Shown one piece after another: positions 35,012 to 42,737 of a stretch of 64,000 nt of DNA. Location of the stretch: contig CAZTSX010000016.1 in assembly GCA_964616825.1 (NCBI GenBank), forward strand, positions 1-64,000, in the 5' to 3' direction. Within the stretch, counting starts at the first letter, position 1, and every line of letters begins with the position of its first letter. Origin of the DNA: QYOJ01 sp964616825 (GTDB lineage Bacteria; Bacteroidota; Bacteroidia; Bacteroidales; FEN-979). Below the pieces are notes generated by a model that searched no databases, was not told the DNA's origin, and worked only from the letters and a program-made list of their open reading frames with translations. The translations under genes and the position numbers were made by a program.

Positions 35012-35662
35012 TTATTTCTTCTGATTTAACACGGCATGATAATCCTTTGTAATGATAATCTCAGCATTTTGTTTTTGAGGCGAAATGATATCGTGTTCAA
35101 TTGTCAATACTTTTTCAAGAAATTCATCCTGTTTTTCCCTGTTCCTTTTTCTTCTTGCTTCTAATGTATCATGCAGATCCCTGTCAATAAAGATATGTAT
35201 ATCTACATTTTGCAGTAAGGTAGTATAGGTGCCTTCTGCAATAACTGCCTGATAACCACTTAAGTTGACAACCTCTTCTTTGATCACGTCATCATCAAAA
35301 ATGACCAGAGGTTTGCGAATGTTGTTCTCACCTTGTTTGATGCGTTTAAGTTGCTCATCCAGTAAATCAAGCTTTACCTCATTCGCCCCAACCCAATGAA
35401 TATCCTTCGCCCTTTTTTTCGTATTTGTTTTGGGAGGATAAATGAAATAATCATCCTGTTGAAAAATATAACAATTAACTCCTCTGGCAGCTAATTCATT
35501 AGCTATTGATGCAGCAGTTTCAGATTTACCACTCCCAGACTCCCCTGCCACAGTCATGATAAATTTCCCATTACATTCATCTATCTTATCACCCATCATT
35601 TTTACGATCTGCCTGGCAACTTTTTTATGATGTTCTTCTATGATTAAAATATCACCTTCCAT
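35012..35662 (-). CDS. P-loop kinase, uridine kinase/phosphoribulokinase-like
   Basis: The 216-residue protein has Walker A GESGSGKSE (about residues 39-47), FQQDDYF (the substrate/Mg Asp region) and a lid segment ARRKRNREKQ (about 168-177). It belongs to the uridine kinase-like P-loop group, but the acceptor is not clear from sequence. Translationally coupled to the GT4 gene (3-bp gap), it may phosphorylate the acceptor that the glycosyltransferase uses. It has the same AT-rich composition as its partner. Confidence 0.8.
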   Translation of the reverse strand: MEGDILIIEEHHKKVARQIVKMMGDKIDECNGKFIMTVAGESGSGKSETAASIANELAARGVNCYIFQQDDYFIYPPKTNTKKRAKDIHWVGANEVKLDLLDEQLKRIKQGENNIRKPLVIFDDDVIKEEVVNLSGYQAVIAEGTYTTLLQNVDIHIFIDRDLHDTLEARRKRNREKQDEFLEKVLTIEHDIISPQKQNAEIIITKDYHAVLNQKK

Positions 35663-35771
35663 CGTATTGTTATTTATGGATTTAGAAAGTAGAAATTATG
35701 TTATTGAAATTCGAATTTAGTAATTTATTTGAGAATTAGTAGGATATTTGAAGCTTCAAAAAAAGAAACGT

Positions 35772-36446
35772 ATGAAAAAGCTGATCGTTGTAATCCTGAC
35801 GGGCATAATCCTGGCAGGATGTTCCCCCTCCACCGAATTAATGGTGGCGTGGAAAACAGGAGAATATGCCCCAAAACAATATAAGAATATTGGCATATTA
35901 GCCATGTTAAAATCCAATGAAGCACGAGTAGATGTGGAAACAAGTATCCGGGACGCGTTGCAAGCCCAGGGGATCAAGGGCACCGACACCTGGACTATCT
36001 GGCAATTTGCTAACAACCCGGAGATCATGAAGAAGATGAATTTGAGCCAGGAGCAACTCAAAGAGGTTGTCAAGCAGAAAGTGGCTGAACAGAAGATGGA
36101 TGCGTTGCTGGTAATCACCCTCTTTGATGCATTCAAAGAGGAGCGTTATGTTCCGGGGAAAAGCGCTTCGGTTGGTGTTGGATTCAGTCCGGGCATGTAT
36201 CCTGCATATGGATATCCCTATTATGGCTATGTCGGATACTCCTTCAACACCTTGACCACACCGGGGTATTACGTAGATGCTTCTGTCTATTTTGTGGAAT
36301 CCAACCTCTACGATATTGCCTCAGAGGATCTGATCTGGACAGGCCAAACGCGAACTAAAATGGAATCATCGCTGGAGAGAGAAGCTGAAAAATTTGGACG
36401 TACCCTTGTAAAAGGAATGATTCAGGGGAAAGTACTGGCAAAGTAA
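35772..36446 (+). CDS. Lipoprotein of unknown function
   Basis: MKKLIVVILTGIILAGCSPS is a textbook lipoprotein signal with LAGC (Cys17). The 224-residue mature part has a helical segment (about 90-115) and a Gly/Tyr/Pro-rich loop (YPAYGYPYYGYVGYS, about 145-160). Its domain resembles lipoproteins that bind or sense at the outer membrane, but I do not recognise the family. I used the ATG at 35772; a TTG eight codons upstream is less likely. It is divergent from the kinase gene. Confidence 0.75.
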   Translation: MKKLIVVILTGIILAGCSPSTELMVAWKTGEYAPKQYKNIGILAMLKSNEARVDVETSIRDALQAQGIKGTDTWTIWQFANNPEIMKKMNLSQEQLKEVVKQKVAEQKMDALLVITLFDAFKEERYVPGKSASVGVGFSPGMYPAYGYPYYGYVGYSFNTLTTPGYYVDASVYFVESNLYDIASEDLIWTGQTRTKMESSLEREAEKFGRTLVKGMIQGKVLAK

Positions 36447-36493
36447 GAGCCAGTCCGCGGTCTTCAGTCCACATTTAGCAATTACTCTCTGTC

Positions 36494-37555
36494 ATGTATG
36501 AAAAGTTCAACTTTCATCTCCCTGTTAAAATCGTCTTTGGGAAGGGTCGTATCCAGGAGATTCGAGATTTTATTCCGGACAACGTTAATCGGATTCTTCT
36601 TGTTTCCGAGAAAAACCTGGCAAAAAATACCTCCACTGTTGATATAGTGACTGACCAACTACAGGGGATCGATGTACTGCATTTTCTGGATGTAGAGGAA
36701 AATCCTTCGTTTGAGACAGTTGAAAAAGCAGGGATGATTGCCAGGGAACATGATAGTCAGCTGGTCATCGGAATTGGTGGAGGTTCCCCTATGGATGCGG
36801 CGAAAGGTATTGCCATGTGTGCAACAATCAGGGAATCCCTCCGCGATCTGATCAACATGGATGATCTTCCGGTGGAACCACTTCCTGTGATTTGCATTCC
36901 AACGACCTCCGAAACAGGTAGCGAGGTAACACCCTACGCCGTTTTCACAGACCGGAATTCCCGGAATAAATGCGGATATGCAAATGCAAAAATCTTCCCT
37001 CAAGTAGCTCTGGTTGATCCGGAACTGACCTATACCATGCCCGAACGGGTAACTGCCAATACCGGGATGGATGTCCTGACCCACAGCATTGAAGCCTTTT
37101 TATCTGCAGATGCATTCCCGATGAATGATCTGTTTGCGATCGAATCGATTCAGCTTGTATTGAAAAACCTGAAACAAGCAATCACTAAAGACAACGAAGC
37201 GATGAACCGTATGGCCTATGCCTCGATGCTTGGAGGGATTGCTATCGCCCACAGCGGGACGATCCTGCTTCCTGCATTTCTGAGGTTCATGCGAGAGCAT
37301 TCATGGGTGAAAGAGAAAGTCCGTTTCATCGATAACATGTTCAATGAAGACGGTGGCATAGAGCAATATGTCAATGACCTGGGGATCTCGACCAGCCTCT
37401 CTTCTTATGACATCAGGGAAGAAGATATTGATGAGTTTGTGGAAAAAGTGATCGTGAAAAGTGATATAAAACTCACCCCGGCGAAGATCACGGAGAGAGA
37501 GATTAGGGAAATTTACATGGAAGCTGTTGCTTCGTCACAATGTTCCTCGCAATGA
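36494..37555 (+). CDS. Iron-containing alcohol dehydrogenase lacking part of its metal-binding domain
   Basis: The family is clear: KIVFGKGRIQEI, IGIGGGSPMDAAKGIA (NAD-binding), IPTTSETGSEVTPYAV and TGMDVLTHSIEAFLS, which holds the Asp and first His iron ligands (about residues 196-200). The next conserved block should carry two more His ligands in a HGMxYPL...HHxxPHG segment of about 23 residues. Here AIAHSGT joins directly to ILLPAFLRFM (about 252-266), so those ligands are absent. The protein is 353 residues against about 375-385 normally. The last residues VASSQCSSQ and the stop come from a dispersed repeat (37526-37563). The enzyme is probably inactive as sequenced. Confidence 0.85.
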   Translation: MYEKFNFHLPVKIVFGKGRIQEIRDFIPDNVNRILLVSEKNLAKNTSTVDIVTDQLQGIDVLHFLDVEENPSFETVEKAGMIAREHDSQLVIGIGGGSPMDAAKGIAMCATIRESLRDLINMDDLPVEPLPVICIPTTSETGSEVTPYAVFTDRNSRNKCGYANAKIFPQVALVDPELTYTMPERVTANTGMDVLTHSIEAFLSADAFPMNDLFAIESIQLVLKNLKQAITKDNEAMNRMAYASMLGGIAIAHSGTILLPAFLRFMREHSWVKEKVRFIDNMFNEDGGIEQYVNDLGISTSLSSYDIREEDIDEFVEKVIVKSDIKLTPAKITEREIREIYMEAVASSQCSSQ

Positions 37556-37563
37556 CAATAATG
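37526..37563 (+). repeat. TTGCTTCG...CTCGCAATGAC element, copy a
   Basis: GTTGCTTCG, then CCTCGCAATGACAATAATG. It forms the C-terminal codons and stop (TGA in AATGAC) of the alcohol dehydrogenase and leads directly into the heptad array 37564-37678. Other copies lie at 41064 and 56084. Confidence 0.75.
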
Positions 37564-37678
37564 AGGATGACTGGATGCTGGATACTCGTTTATTGATGTT
37601 GGATATTCGATGTTGGATATTGGATTCTTGAACCCTGTACCTTGATCCTCGTCCCTCAACCTTTGTCCCTGAACCCTA
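37564..37678. repeat. Long heptanucleotide-periodic spacer array
   Basis: About sixteen successive 7-mers such as CTGGATG, CTGGATA, GATGTTG, GATATTC and CTGAACC fill the whole gap between two convergent genes and run to the last codons of the AGCS gene. Confidence 0.85.
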
Positions 37679-39364
37679 TCTCTTCTTCGCCTGCTTTCTT
37701 TCTGCTCGTGTATATTTTCTAATCTCTCCCGACTTGAGCTGTTTTATGTAATTTTTCAAATCCCTGCTTACTTCCGGTGCGAGGATGAGCAGACCCAGAA
37801 TATTCGGGAAGCCCATTGCAAGGATCATCATGTCGGAAAAATCAATCACCGAACCCAGGTTGGAAGAGGAGCCGACTACGATAAAACCGAGGAAGATCAC
37901 TAAATAGACAAACTTAGCAACACTCCGATTACCGAACAATCGTTTTGAGAAGCCACCAAAAAGGTAATCGAAACCTTTCAGTCCGTAATAGGACCACGAG
38001 ATCATGGTAGAATAGGCGAACATGAAGATAGCCACTACCAGCAGGTAGGGGAACCAGGAGAAAACCGATTCAAATGCCTGGCTGGTCAACTGTGCACCCT
38101 CCAATCCCTGTGGATTCTCGAACGTGCCGGTAAAGATCAATACAAGGGCAGTCATGGTACAGATGATCACAGTGTCGACAAATGGTTCCATCAGTGCCAC
38201 GTACCCTTCGGTAATGGGCTTGTCGGTTTTCACAGCTGAGTGTGCAATGGCAGCCGAACCGACACCAGCTTCATTTGAGAAAGCGGCGCGCCGGAAGCCA
38301 ATGATCAGTACGCCGATGATGCCTCCCTTGAGGGCTCCGGGGCTAAATGCTCCATGCCAGATCATGCTGAAGGCATCACCTGTATGTTCAATGTTTATAG
38401 CGATGATGACCAGCGCTGTGCCTACATAGATCATTGCCATGACAGGTACGATCTTGTCGGTTACCCTGGCGATACTTTTTATCCCACCAATGATGACGAT
38501 CCCAACCAGTACTGCCAGCCCGATACCGAACCAGGCTCCGAAATCTTCGATGCCGGGAACAACATAAGCGAGCTGGGAAAAGGCCTGGTTCGCCTGGAAC
38601 ATGTTACCGCCGCCGAAAGATCCTCCGATAACCAGCAAGGCAAACAGTCCGGCCAGAAACCAGCCCAGCCACTTCAGCTTCTTCTTCTTTAAACCGTCCC
38701 GGAGATAGTACATAGGACCACCAGAGACCACTCCGTTTTTATCAATTTTGCGGTATTTCACCCCTAATGTACATTCAATAAATTTGGAAGACATGCCAAG
38801 TAATCCGGCTAAAATCATCCAGAAGGTGGCACCGGGCCCGCCAACAGAGATAGCGATAGCGACGCCGGCGATATTACCCAATCCGACGGTTGCAGAGAGA
38901 GCTGTGGTGAGGGCTTGAAAATGGGAAACTTCCCCCGGATCATTGGGATCATCATATTTTCCCTGGATCAGCTGAATTGAATGTTTGAATCCACGGAAGT
39001 TTATGAACCGCAAGATGATCGTGAAAGTGATGGCGCCAAAGATCAACCAAACAACAATAAAAGGGATATCAGAAGTCACAGGATTTCCTTCGGCACCAAT
39101 ATAAGCCTCCCCGTATTCGTCGTAAACAACGGGGTTGTGCATTCCGGAATAGGCAAACGGATCCCAGAAGAGGACATCAGTCATAACTTCCACGATGGGT
39201 GAGAAAGCGTTATCGATCTCTTCGCTGATAGTCTCTGCCTCCTCTTCGACCTGAACCACAACCGGCTTTTTGCCCAGGGTAACCTGGAGTGAGTCTTGTG
39301 CGAAAAGCAATCCGGAAGTCAATATTAGGATAGCAAACAGGATAACTCTAATTTTCTTTATCAT
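37676..39364 (-). CDS. AGCS-family sodium:amino acid symporter
   Basis: The 562-residue transporter has an N-terminal signal-like segment (to about residue 22) and a 70-residue extracytoplasmic extension, then the AGCS core: HFQALTTALSATVGLGNIAGVAIAI, GGPGATFWMILAGLLGMSSKF, GVVSGGPMYYLRDGL and FRRAAFSNEAGVGSAAIAHSA. It imports alanine or glycine with Na+, which fits an organism with an Na+-NQR. The charged C-terminus (RAERKQAKKR) is cytoplasmic. Single gene. Confidence 0.94.
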   Translation of the reverse strand: MIKKIRVILFAILILTSGLLFAQDSLQVTLGKKPVVVQVEEEAETISEEIDNAFSPIVEVMTDVLFWDPFAYSGMHNPVVYDEYGEAYIGAEGNPVTSDIPFIVVWLIFGAITFTIILRFINFRGFKHSIQLIQGKYDDPNDPGEVSHFQALTTALSATVGLGNIAGVAIAISVGGPGATFWMILAGLLGMSSKFIECTLGVKYRKIDKNGVVSGGPMYYLRDGLKKKKLKWLGWFLAGLFALLVIGGSFGGGNMFQANQAFSQLAYVVPGIEDFGAWFGIGLAVLVGIVIIGGIKSIARVTDKIVPVMAMIYVGTALVIIAINIEHTGDAFSMIWHGAFSPGALKGGIIGVLIIGFRRAAFSNEAGVGSAAIAHSAVKTDKPITEGYVALMEPFVDTVIICTMTALVLIFTGTFENPQGLEGAQLTSQAFESVFSWFPYLLVVAIFMFAYSTMISWSYYGLKGFDYLFGGFSKRLFGNRSVAKFVYLVIFLGFIVVGSSSNLGSVIDFSDMMILAMGFPNILGLLILAPEVSRDLKNYIKQLKSGEIRKYTRAERKQAKKR

Positions 39365-39477
39365 AGTGGCTTTTCTATCGGATGGGTAAAAAGTGGCTCA
39401 ATTTATTAAAAGTATCTTAAACAGGGATACGATTCGCCTAATTTTTTCTAACTTGCTTACATAAAATCTAAATAGCT

Positions 39478-40002
39478 ATGGCAAAAAGCATTCAAAGTAA
39501 AAAAGAAGATCGCGGAGGAGGTAACTCCGGACAGGTGACACCAAAATTAAAATTCTGGATCAGTCTGGCAAAATGGTTCATTGTAAGCGTGGCATTTGTA
39601 GTGGCAACCAAAGTTATTGATACCGGATTTCGTGAGCGTGCAGCCGACCTGACCGAGTTGAAGTTTTACGATCGATATGTTACTGAATTGATCGTACTGA
39701 ATCCCAACCCGGTCAATCGGATCATGCTGGCGGAATATCTTATCTGTGTATCTCCTTCTGAAAAAGTACGGGAGAGATGGCAGGTATATTATGATTCAAT
39801 TTATCCCGAATATCTGGGATATGTTGAACCGATCCTGATGGAGATGAAGCAGTTGGATGCAAGGCATGCCAACCTTGCCGGGCTGGATAAATTGACAAAC
39901 TCAGAGTCAATAGAGTTGAAGAAAATAGTTGAAAAACGTTCAGTGTATCAACAGATGCTAAATCCACCATTTCAATTACCCGAAGACGAATATCTTCACT
40001 GA
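39478..40002 (+). CDS. Hypothetical single-span membrane protein
   Basis: The 174-residue protein has a Lys/Gly-rich start, one membrane segment (about residues 27-46) and an extracytoplasmic or soluble helical domain of about 120 residues (LTELKFYDRYV, MLAEYLICVSPSEKVRERW, LKKIVEKRSVY). I do not recognise a family. Codon use resembles its neighbours. It is upstream of the cytochrome c gene (89 bp) in the same direction but has a separate promoter downstream. Confidence 0.65.
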   Translation: MAKSIQSKKEDRGGGNSGQVTPKLKFWISLAKWFIVSVAFVVATKVIDTGFRERAADLTELKFYDRYVTELIVLNPNPVNRIMLAEYLICVSPSEKVRERWQVYYDSIYPEYLGYVEPILMEMKQLDARHANLAGLDKLTNSESIELKKIVEKRSVYQQMLNPPFQLPEDEYLH

Positions 40003-40063
40003 CCAGTACAGAAAAACAGCATTAAATAAATTAAAAAAGTATCTAGATATACAGATTTATGTG

Positions 40064-40071
40064 TATTTTTG
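40064..40071 (+). promoter_or_regulatory. -7 box of the cytochrome c gene
   Basis: TATTTTTG matches TAnnTTTG, 20 bases before the ATG at 40092. The flanks are strongly AT-rich. Confidence 0.6.
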
Positions 40072-40091
40072 TTGTCTAAAAAAAGAACACT

Positions 40092-40487
40092 ATGAAGCAA
40101 ATTATGTTAATGGTAGCTGTTATTCTTCTTATTGCAGGAAGTGCAGCAGCACAAGACAAGGGTTGGGAAGTGCCGGCTAAGGCCAAGGCAATGAAGCCTA
40201 CAGAAAATCTCGCTGATAAATCTGTCATCGCTGATGGGAAAGCTATGTGGTATAAGCATTGCAAGGCCTGTCATGGATCAAAAGGTTTGGGTGATGGCCC
40301 GAAAGGCGCCATGTTGAAAGCCGATCCCGGCGATTTCAGTAGTACAAAATTTCAGGCACAGACAGACGGCACACTCTATTACAAGACAATCACTGGAAAA
40401 GGTGAGATGCCTGCTTACGCTAAGAAGATTACCAATGAAGATGACCGATGGGCTCTTGTGGCTTATATGCGTAGCTTGAAGAAGTAA
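40092..40487 (+). CDS. Monohaem cytochrome c
   Basis: The 131-residue protein has a signal peptide ending SAAAQ (about residue 21), one CxxCH (CKACH, Cys57/Cys60/His61) followed by GSKGLGDGPKG, and a candidate axial Met in GKGEMPAY (about residue 107). It is a small periplasmic electron carrier of the cytochrome c6/class I type. It ends 5 bp before the convergent epimerase gene. Confidence 0.92.
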   Translation: MKQIMLMVAVILLIAGSAAAQDKGWEVPAKAKAMKPTENLADKSVIADGKAMWYKHCKACHGSKGLGDGPKGAMLKADPGDFSSTKFQAQTDGTLYYKTITGKGEMPAYAKKITNEDDRWALVAYMRSLKK

Positions 40488-40492
40488 TACAA

Positions 40493-41605
40493 CTATACGG
40501 TTTTTCCGTGACGTCTGAAAGAGGCAATGGTTTTTTCCATCGCCTCTTTTTCGTTGTATTTAGGCTGGTAGCCCAGTTCACGGCTTGCTTTTTCGGACGA
40601 GAACGTAAAATCGTTGCAGGTATAGATAACAGCAAACCGGCTGAATTTTGGAGTATAGGAATGGAGTGGGCGAATCAGCCAGGCAACAGCTTCGTTCAAG
40701 GTACCCATTCCATAGGCCAGCCACCGGGGAAGCCAGAGGTTTTTGGGCCAGATGCGGTATCCGGCACCGGTTACGATCTGATCGAAGAACTTGAAGAAGT
40801 TGGATCCGGGCCCATCAGTGATGAAATAGGCACTTCCGGCTACACCGGGCTTCCTGTCAAACAATGCTTTTGCGGCCAGCAGATGAGCATAAGCCACATT
40901 ACGGACGTAGGTGTGCTGGCACTTCGACTTCCCGTTTCCCAGCCGCACATAAAATCCACCTTTCGCCATATTAATCAACGATCCGATATGATAGGGGTCT
41001 CCTTCGCCCCAGATGTCTGAGGGCCGGATGACGCAGGCAGAGAGGGAATTGATCCCTGATCCCGTTGCTTCGCCGCACTCGCAATGACAATGATGCCGAA
41101 TGCCGGATGTTTCCTTTACCAGTATTTCAGCCAGAGACTTACTGCGACAATACATGTTCGGATAGCTCTCCGGATAGGACATCGTTTCATCGATATTGAC
41201 CAGAGGCTTCCCTGTAAAAACGACATCCAGCGAACTGGTAAAAATGAGAGCGGAGACCTCTTGTTCCTGGCAGGCCCGGATGACGTTCTCCGTGCCTGTG
41301 AAATTGACCGAATAGACCTCTTTTTCCGACTTCGAACCCCAATCGACAATCGCTGCAGAGTGAATGACCACATCAATCCCTTCGCAGGCCATGCGCACAG
41401 TTTCAAAGTCACGGATATCACCCCGGATGTATTCGACCTCTTCGGGTGTATTTCCAATAGGATCAAGCACATCCAATACACGTATTGAACCAGGTTGGAA
41501 AGGTGCATCGCTATCAAGCAACTCACTGATGAGAGCTTTCCCCAAAAAGCCGCATCCACCGGTAACAAGCACATTCGGATGAGAAGTGTTTTGTGTATCT
41601 GGCAT
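40493..41605 (-). CDS. NAD(P)-dependent epimerase/3beta-hydroxysteroid dehydrogenase-like protein
   Basis: The Rossmann start VLVTGGCGFLGKALISELL and the catalytic YCRSK (Tyr-x3-Lys, about residues 152-156) define the extended SDR family; NVIHSA-type and SACVIRPSDIWGEGDPY segments match the 3beta-HSD subgroup. Between EILVKETSG and SLSACVIRP there are extra residues (IRHHCHCECGEATGSGIN) encoded by the CTCGCAATGAC element (41064-41095) and its heptad tail, an in-frame insertion. The substrate is unknown: sterol-, hopanoid- or sugar-related. It could still fold because the insert lies on a surface loop by analogy. Confidence 0.85.
   Translation of the reverse strand: MPDTQNTSHPNVLVTGGCGFLGKALISELLDSDAPFQPGSIRVLDVLDPIGNTPEEVEYIRGDIRDFETVRMACEGIDVVIHSAAIVDWGSKSEKEVYSVNFTGTENVIRACQEQEVSALIFTSSLDVVFTGKPLVNIDETMSYPESYPNMYCRSKSLAEILVKETSGIRHHCHCECGEATGSGINSLSACVIRPSDIWGEGDPYHIGSLINMAKGGFYVRLGNGKSKCQHTYVRNVAYAHLLAAKALFDRKPGVAGSAYFITDGPGSNFFKFFDQIVTGAGYRIWPKNLWLPRWLAYGMGTLNEAVAWLIRPLHSYTPKFSRFAVIYTCNDFTFSSEKASRELGYQPKYNEKEAMEKTIASFRRHGKTV
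41064..41112 (+). repeat. TTGCTTCG...CTCGCAATGAC element, copy b, inside a coding sequence
   Basis: GTTGCTTCGCCGCACTCGC and AATGACAATGATG, then the heptads CCGAATG and CCGGATG. It lies antisense and in frame within the epimerase gene. Confidence 0.7.
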
Positions 41606-41716
41606 GGGTTATCGTGATTGTTCCGTTTCTGAGGAAGCAAAAATAGTCAACTCTCTGTGGAAAATCTCTGGATATTGCAGAGTTAGCGAAGAAAACAGCT
41701 CCGTGATCAGTTCAAC
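41606..41716. other. Intergenic, no feature seen
   Basis: About 110 bp between the epimerase start and the tRNA terminator show no ORF of interest. Confidence 0.5.
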
Positions 41717-41744
41717 AAAAAATCCCGCCAGTTTCCTGACGGGG
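41717..41744 (-). terminator. Rho-independent terminator of tRNA-Phe
   Basis: On the minus strand CCCGTCAG-GAAA-CTGGCGGG is followed by six T. It begins directly after the tRNA 3' end. Confidence 0.85.
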
Positions 41745-41747
41745 TTG

Positions 41748-41820
<73 letters not shown>

Positions 41821-41832
41821 ATATTGGGAGTG

Positions 41833-41861
41833 CAAAGGTAGTAAAAATTCAAAAAAACAAA
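41833..41861 (-). promoter_or_regulatory. Promoter of tRNA-Phe
   Basis: On the minus strand TTTG, 17 bases, then TACCTTTG (41840-41833), 12 bases before the tRNA 5' end. It is back-to-back with the repeat-filled coaX leader. Confidence 0.65.
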
Positions 41862-41869
41862 GTATCTTT

Positions 41870-41999
41870 ATTGCCATAAGGAATTGCCATAAGATATTGC
41901 CATAAATAATATATAGTAATGCAATAGATGGCAATGTATGGCAATGTATGGCAATAAATGGCAATGTATGGCAATATAATGGCAATCCATGGCAATAAT
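41870..41999 (+). repeat. Inverted decamer-repeat leader upstream of coaX
   Basis: Three copies of ATTGCCATAA (41870-41910) face six or seven copies of ATGGCAATGT-type decamers (41936-41999) across an AT-rich spacer. The two arms are complementary and could form a long hairpin in DNA or in the coaX leader RNA. The repeats adjoin the start codon directly and stay open in the coaX frame (MAMYGNIMAIHGNN). A near -7 box TATCTTTA at 41863 could start the transcript upstream of them. Confidence 0.8.
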
Positions 42000-42737
42000 A
42001 TGATCCTCGTTCTCGATTTCGGCAACACCAATCAAAAGGCAGCAATTTATGACGGCGAGCAGCTGATCAGGCTGGATCAGTATGACCGGTTGGGTTTACC
42101 TCTGCTGAAAGATATCCTCGAGGAGTTTCCTCAGATACGGGAAGGGATTGTCAGTTCTGTCGTCCATTGCCCCCAATCCATCAAGAAGTATTTAAAAAAC
42201 AGACTGAGCTTTTTTATTGAGTTAACCAGTCGTACACCAGTTCCTTTGGTCAACCGGTACAAAACCCCCGGGAGCCTGGGTAAAGACAGGCTTGCCTGTG
42301 CAGTAGCGGCATCCTGCCTCTTTAAGGGAATCCCTTCCCTTGTTATCAACGCCGGCACATGCATCACCTACGACCTGGTCAATGAAAAGAACGAATACCT
42401 GGGAGGGGCGATCTCGCCAGGAATCAGGATGCGGTTGAAGGCTATGCATACTTTTACCGGGAAACTGCCGTTAGTACACCTTCGGGATCCCGGATCAGTC
42501 ATTGGAAGTGATACCCGGAACTCCATGCTTTCGGGAGCTGTTAACGGGGCGGTTGCAGAGGTAAGGAATATGATCCAGCAATACCGGGAACCGGAACCAA
42601 ACCTACAGGTGATCCTGAGTGGCGGGGATATGGAATATTTGGATAAACTCCTCAAAATTCGCACCTTTGCATTCCCAAACATTGTGATGGTCGGACTAAA
42701 ACACATTCTCGAATACAATCTTCAGTATGCCAGCTAA
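42000..42737 (+). CDS. coaX: Type III pantothenate kinase
   Basis: The start at 42000 gives the canonical MILVLDFGNTNQKAAIYD with phosphate-loop D-x-GNTN. PGSLGKDRLACAVAA, NAGTCITYDLV (catalytic Asp) and LGGAISPGIRMR complete the family set; length is 245 residues. It catalyses the first step of coenzyme A synthesis. An upstream in-frame ATG at 41958 would add 14 repeat-encoded residues and is rejected as the start. It overlaps the next gene by 11 bp, heading the conserved order coaX, outer-membrane protein, lptC, ppiD. Confidence 0.96.
   Translation: MILVLDFGNTNQKAAIYDGEQLIRLDQYDRLGLPLLKDILEEFPQIREGIVSSVVHCPQSIKKYLKNRLSFFIELTSRTPVPLVNRYKTPGSLGKDRLACAVAASCLFKGIPSLVINAGTCITYDLVNEKNEYLGGAISPGIRMRLKAMHTFTGKLPLVHLRDPGSVIGSDTRNSMLSGAVNGAVAEVRNMIQQYREPEPNLQVILSGGDMEYLDKLLKIRTFAFPNIVMVGLKHILEYNLQYAS

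Noticed and set aside
37564..37678. CRISPR-like array
   Set aside because: The unit is 7 bp and degenerate with no spacers of constant length and no cas genes nearby.
41958..41999. Upstream ATG for coaX adding 14 residues
   Set aside because: The residues are encoded by the decamer repeats; the canonical family start is at 42000.
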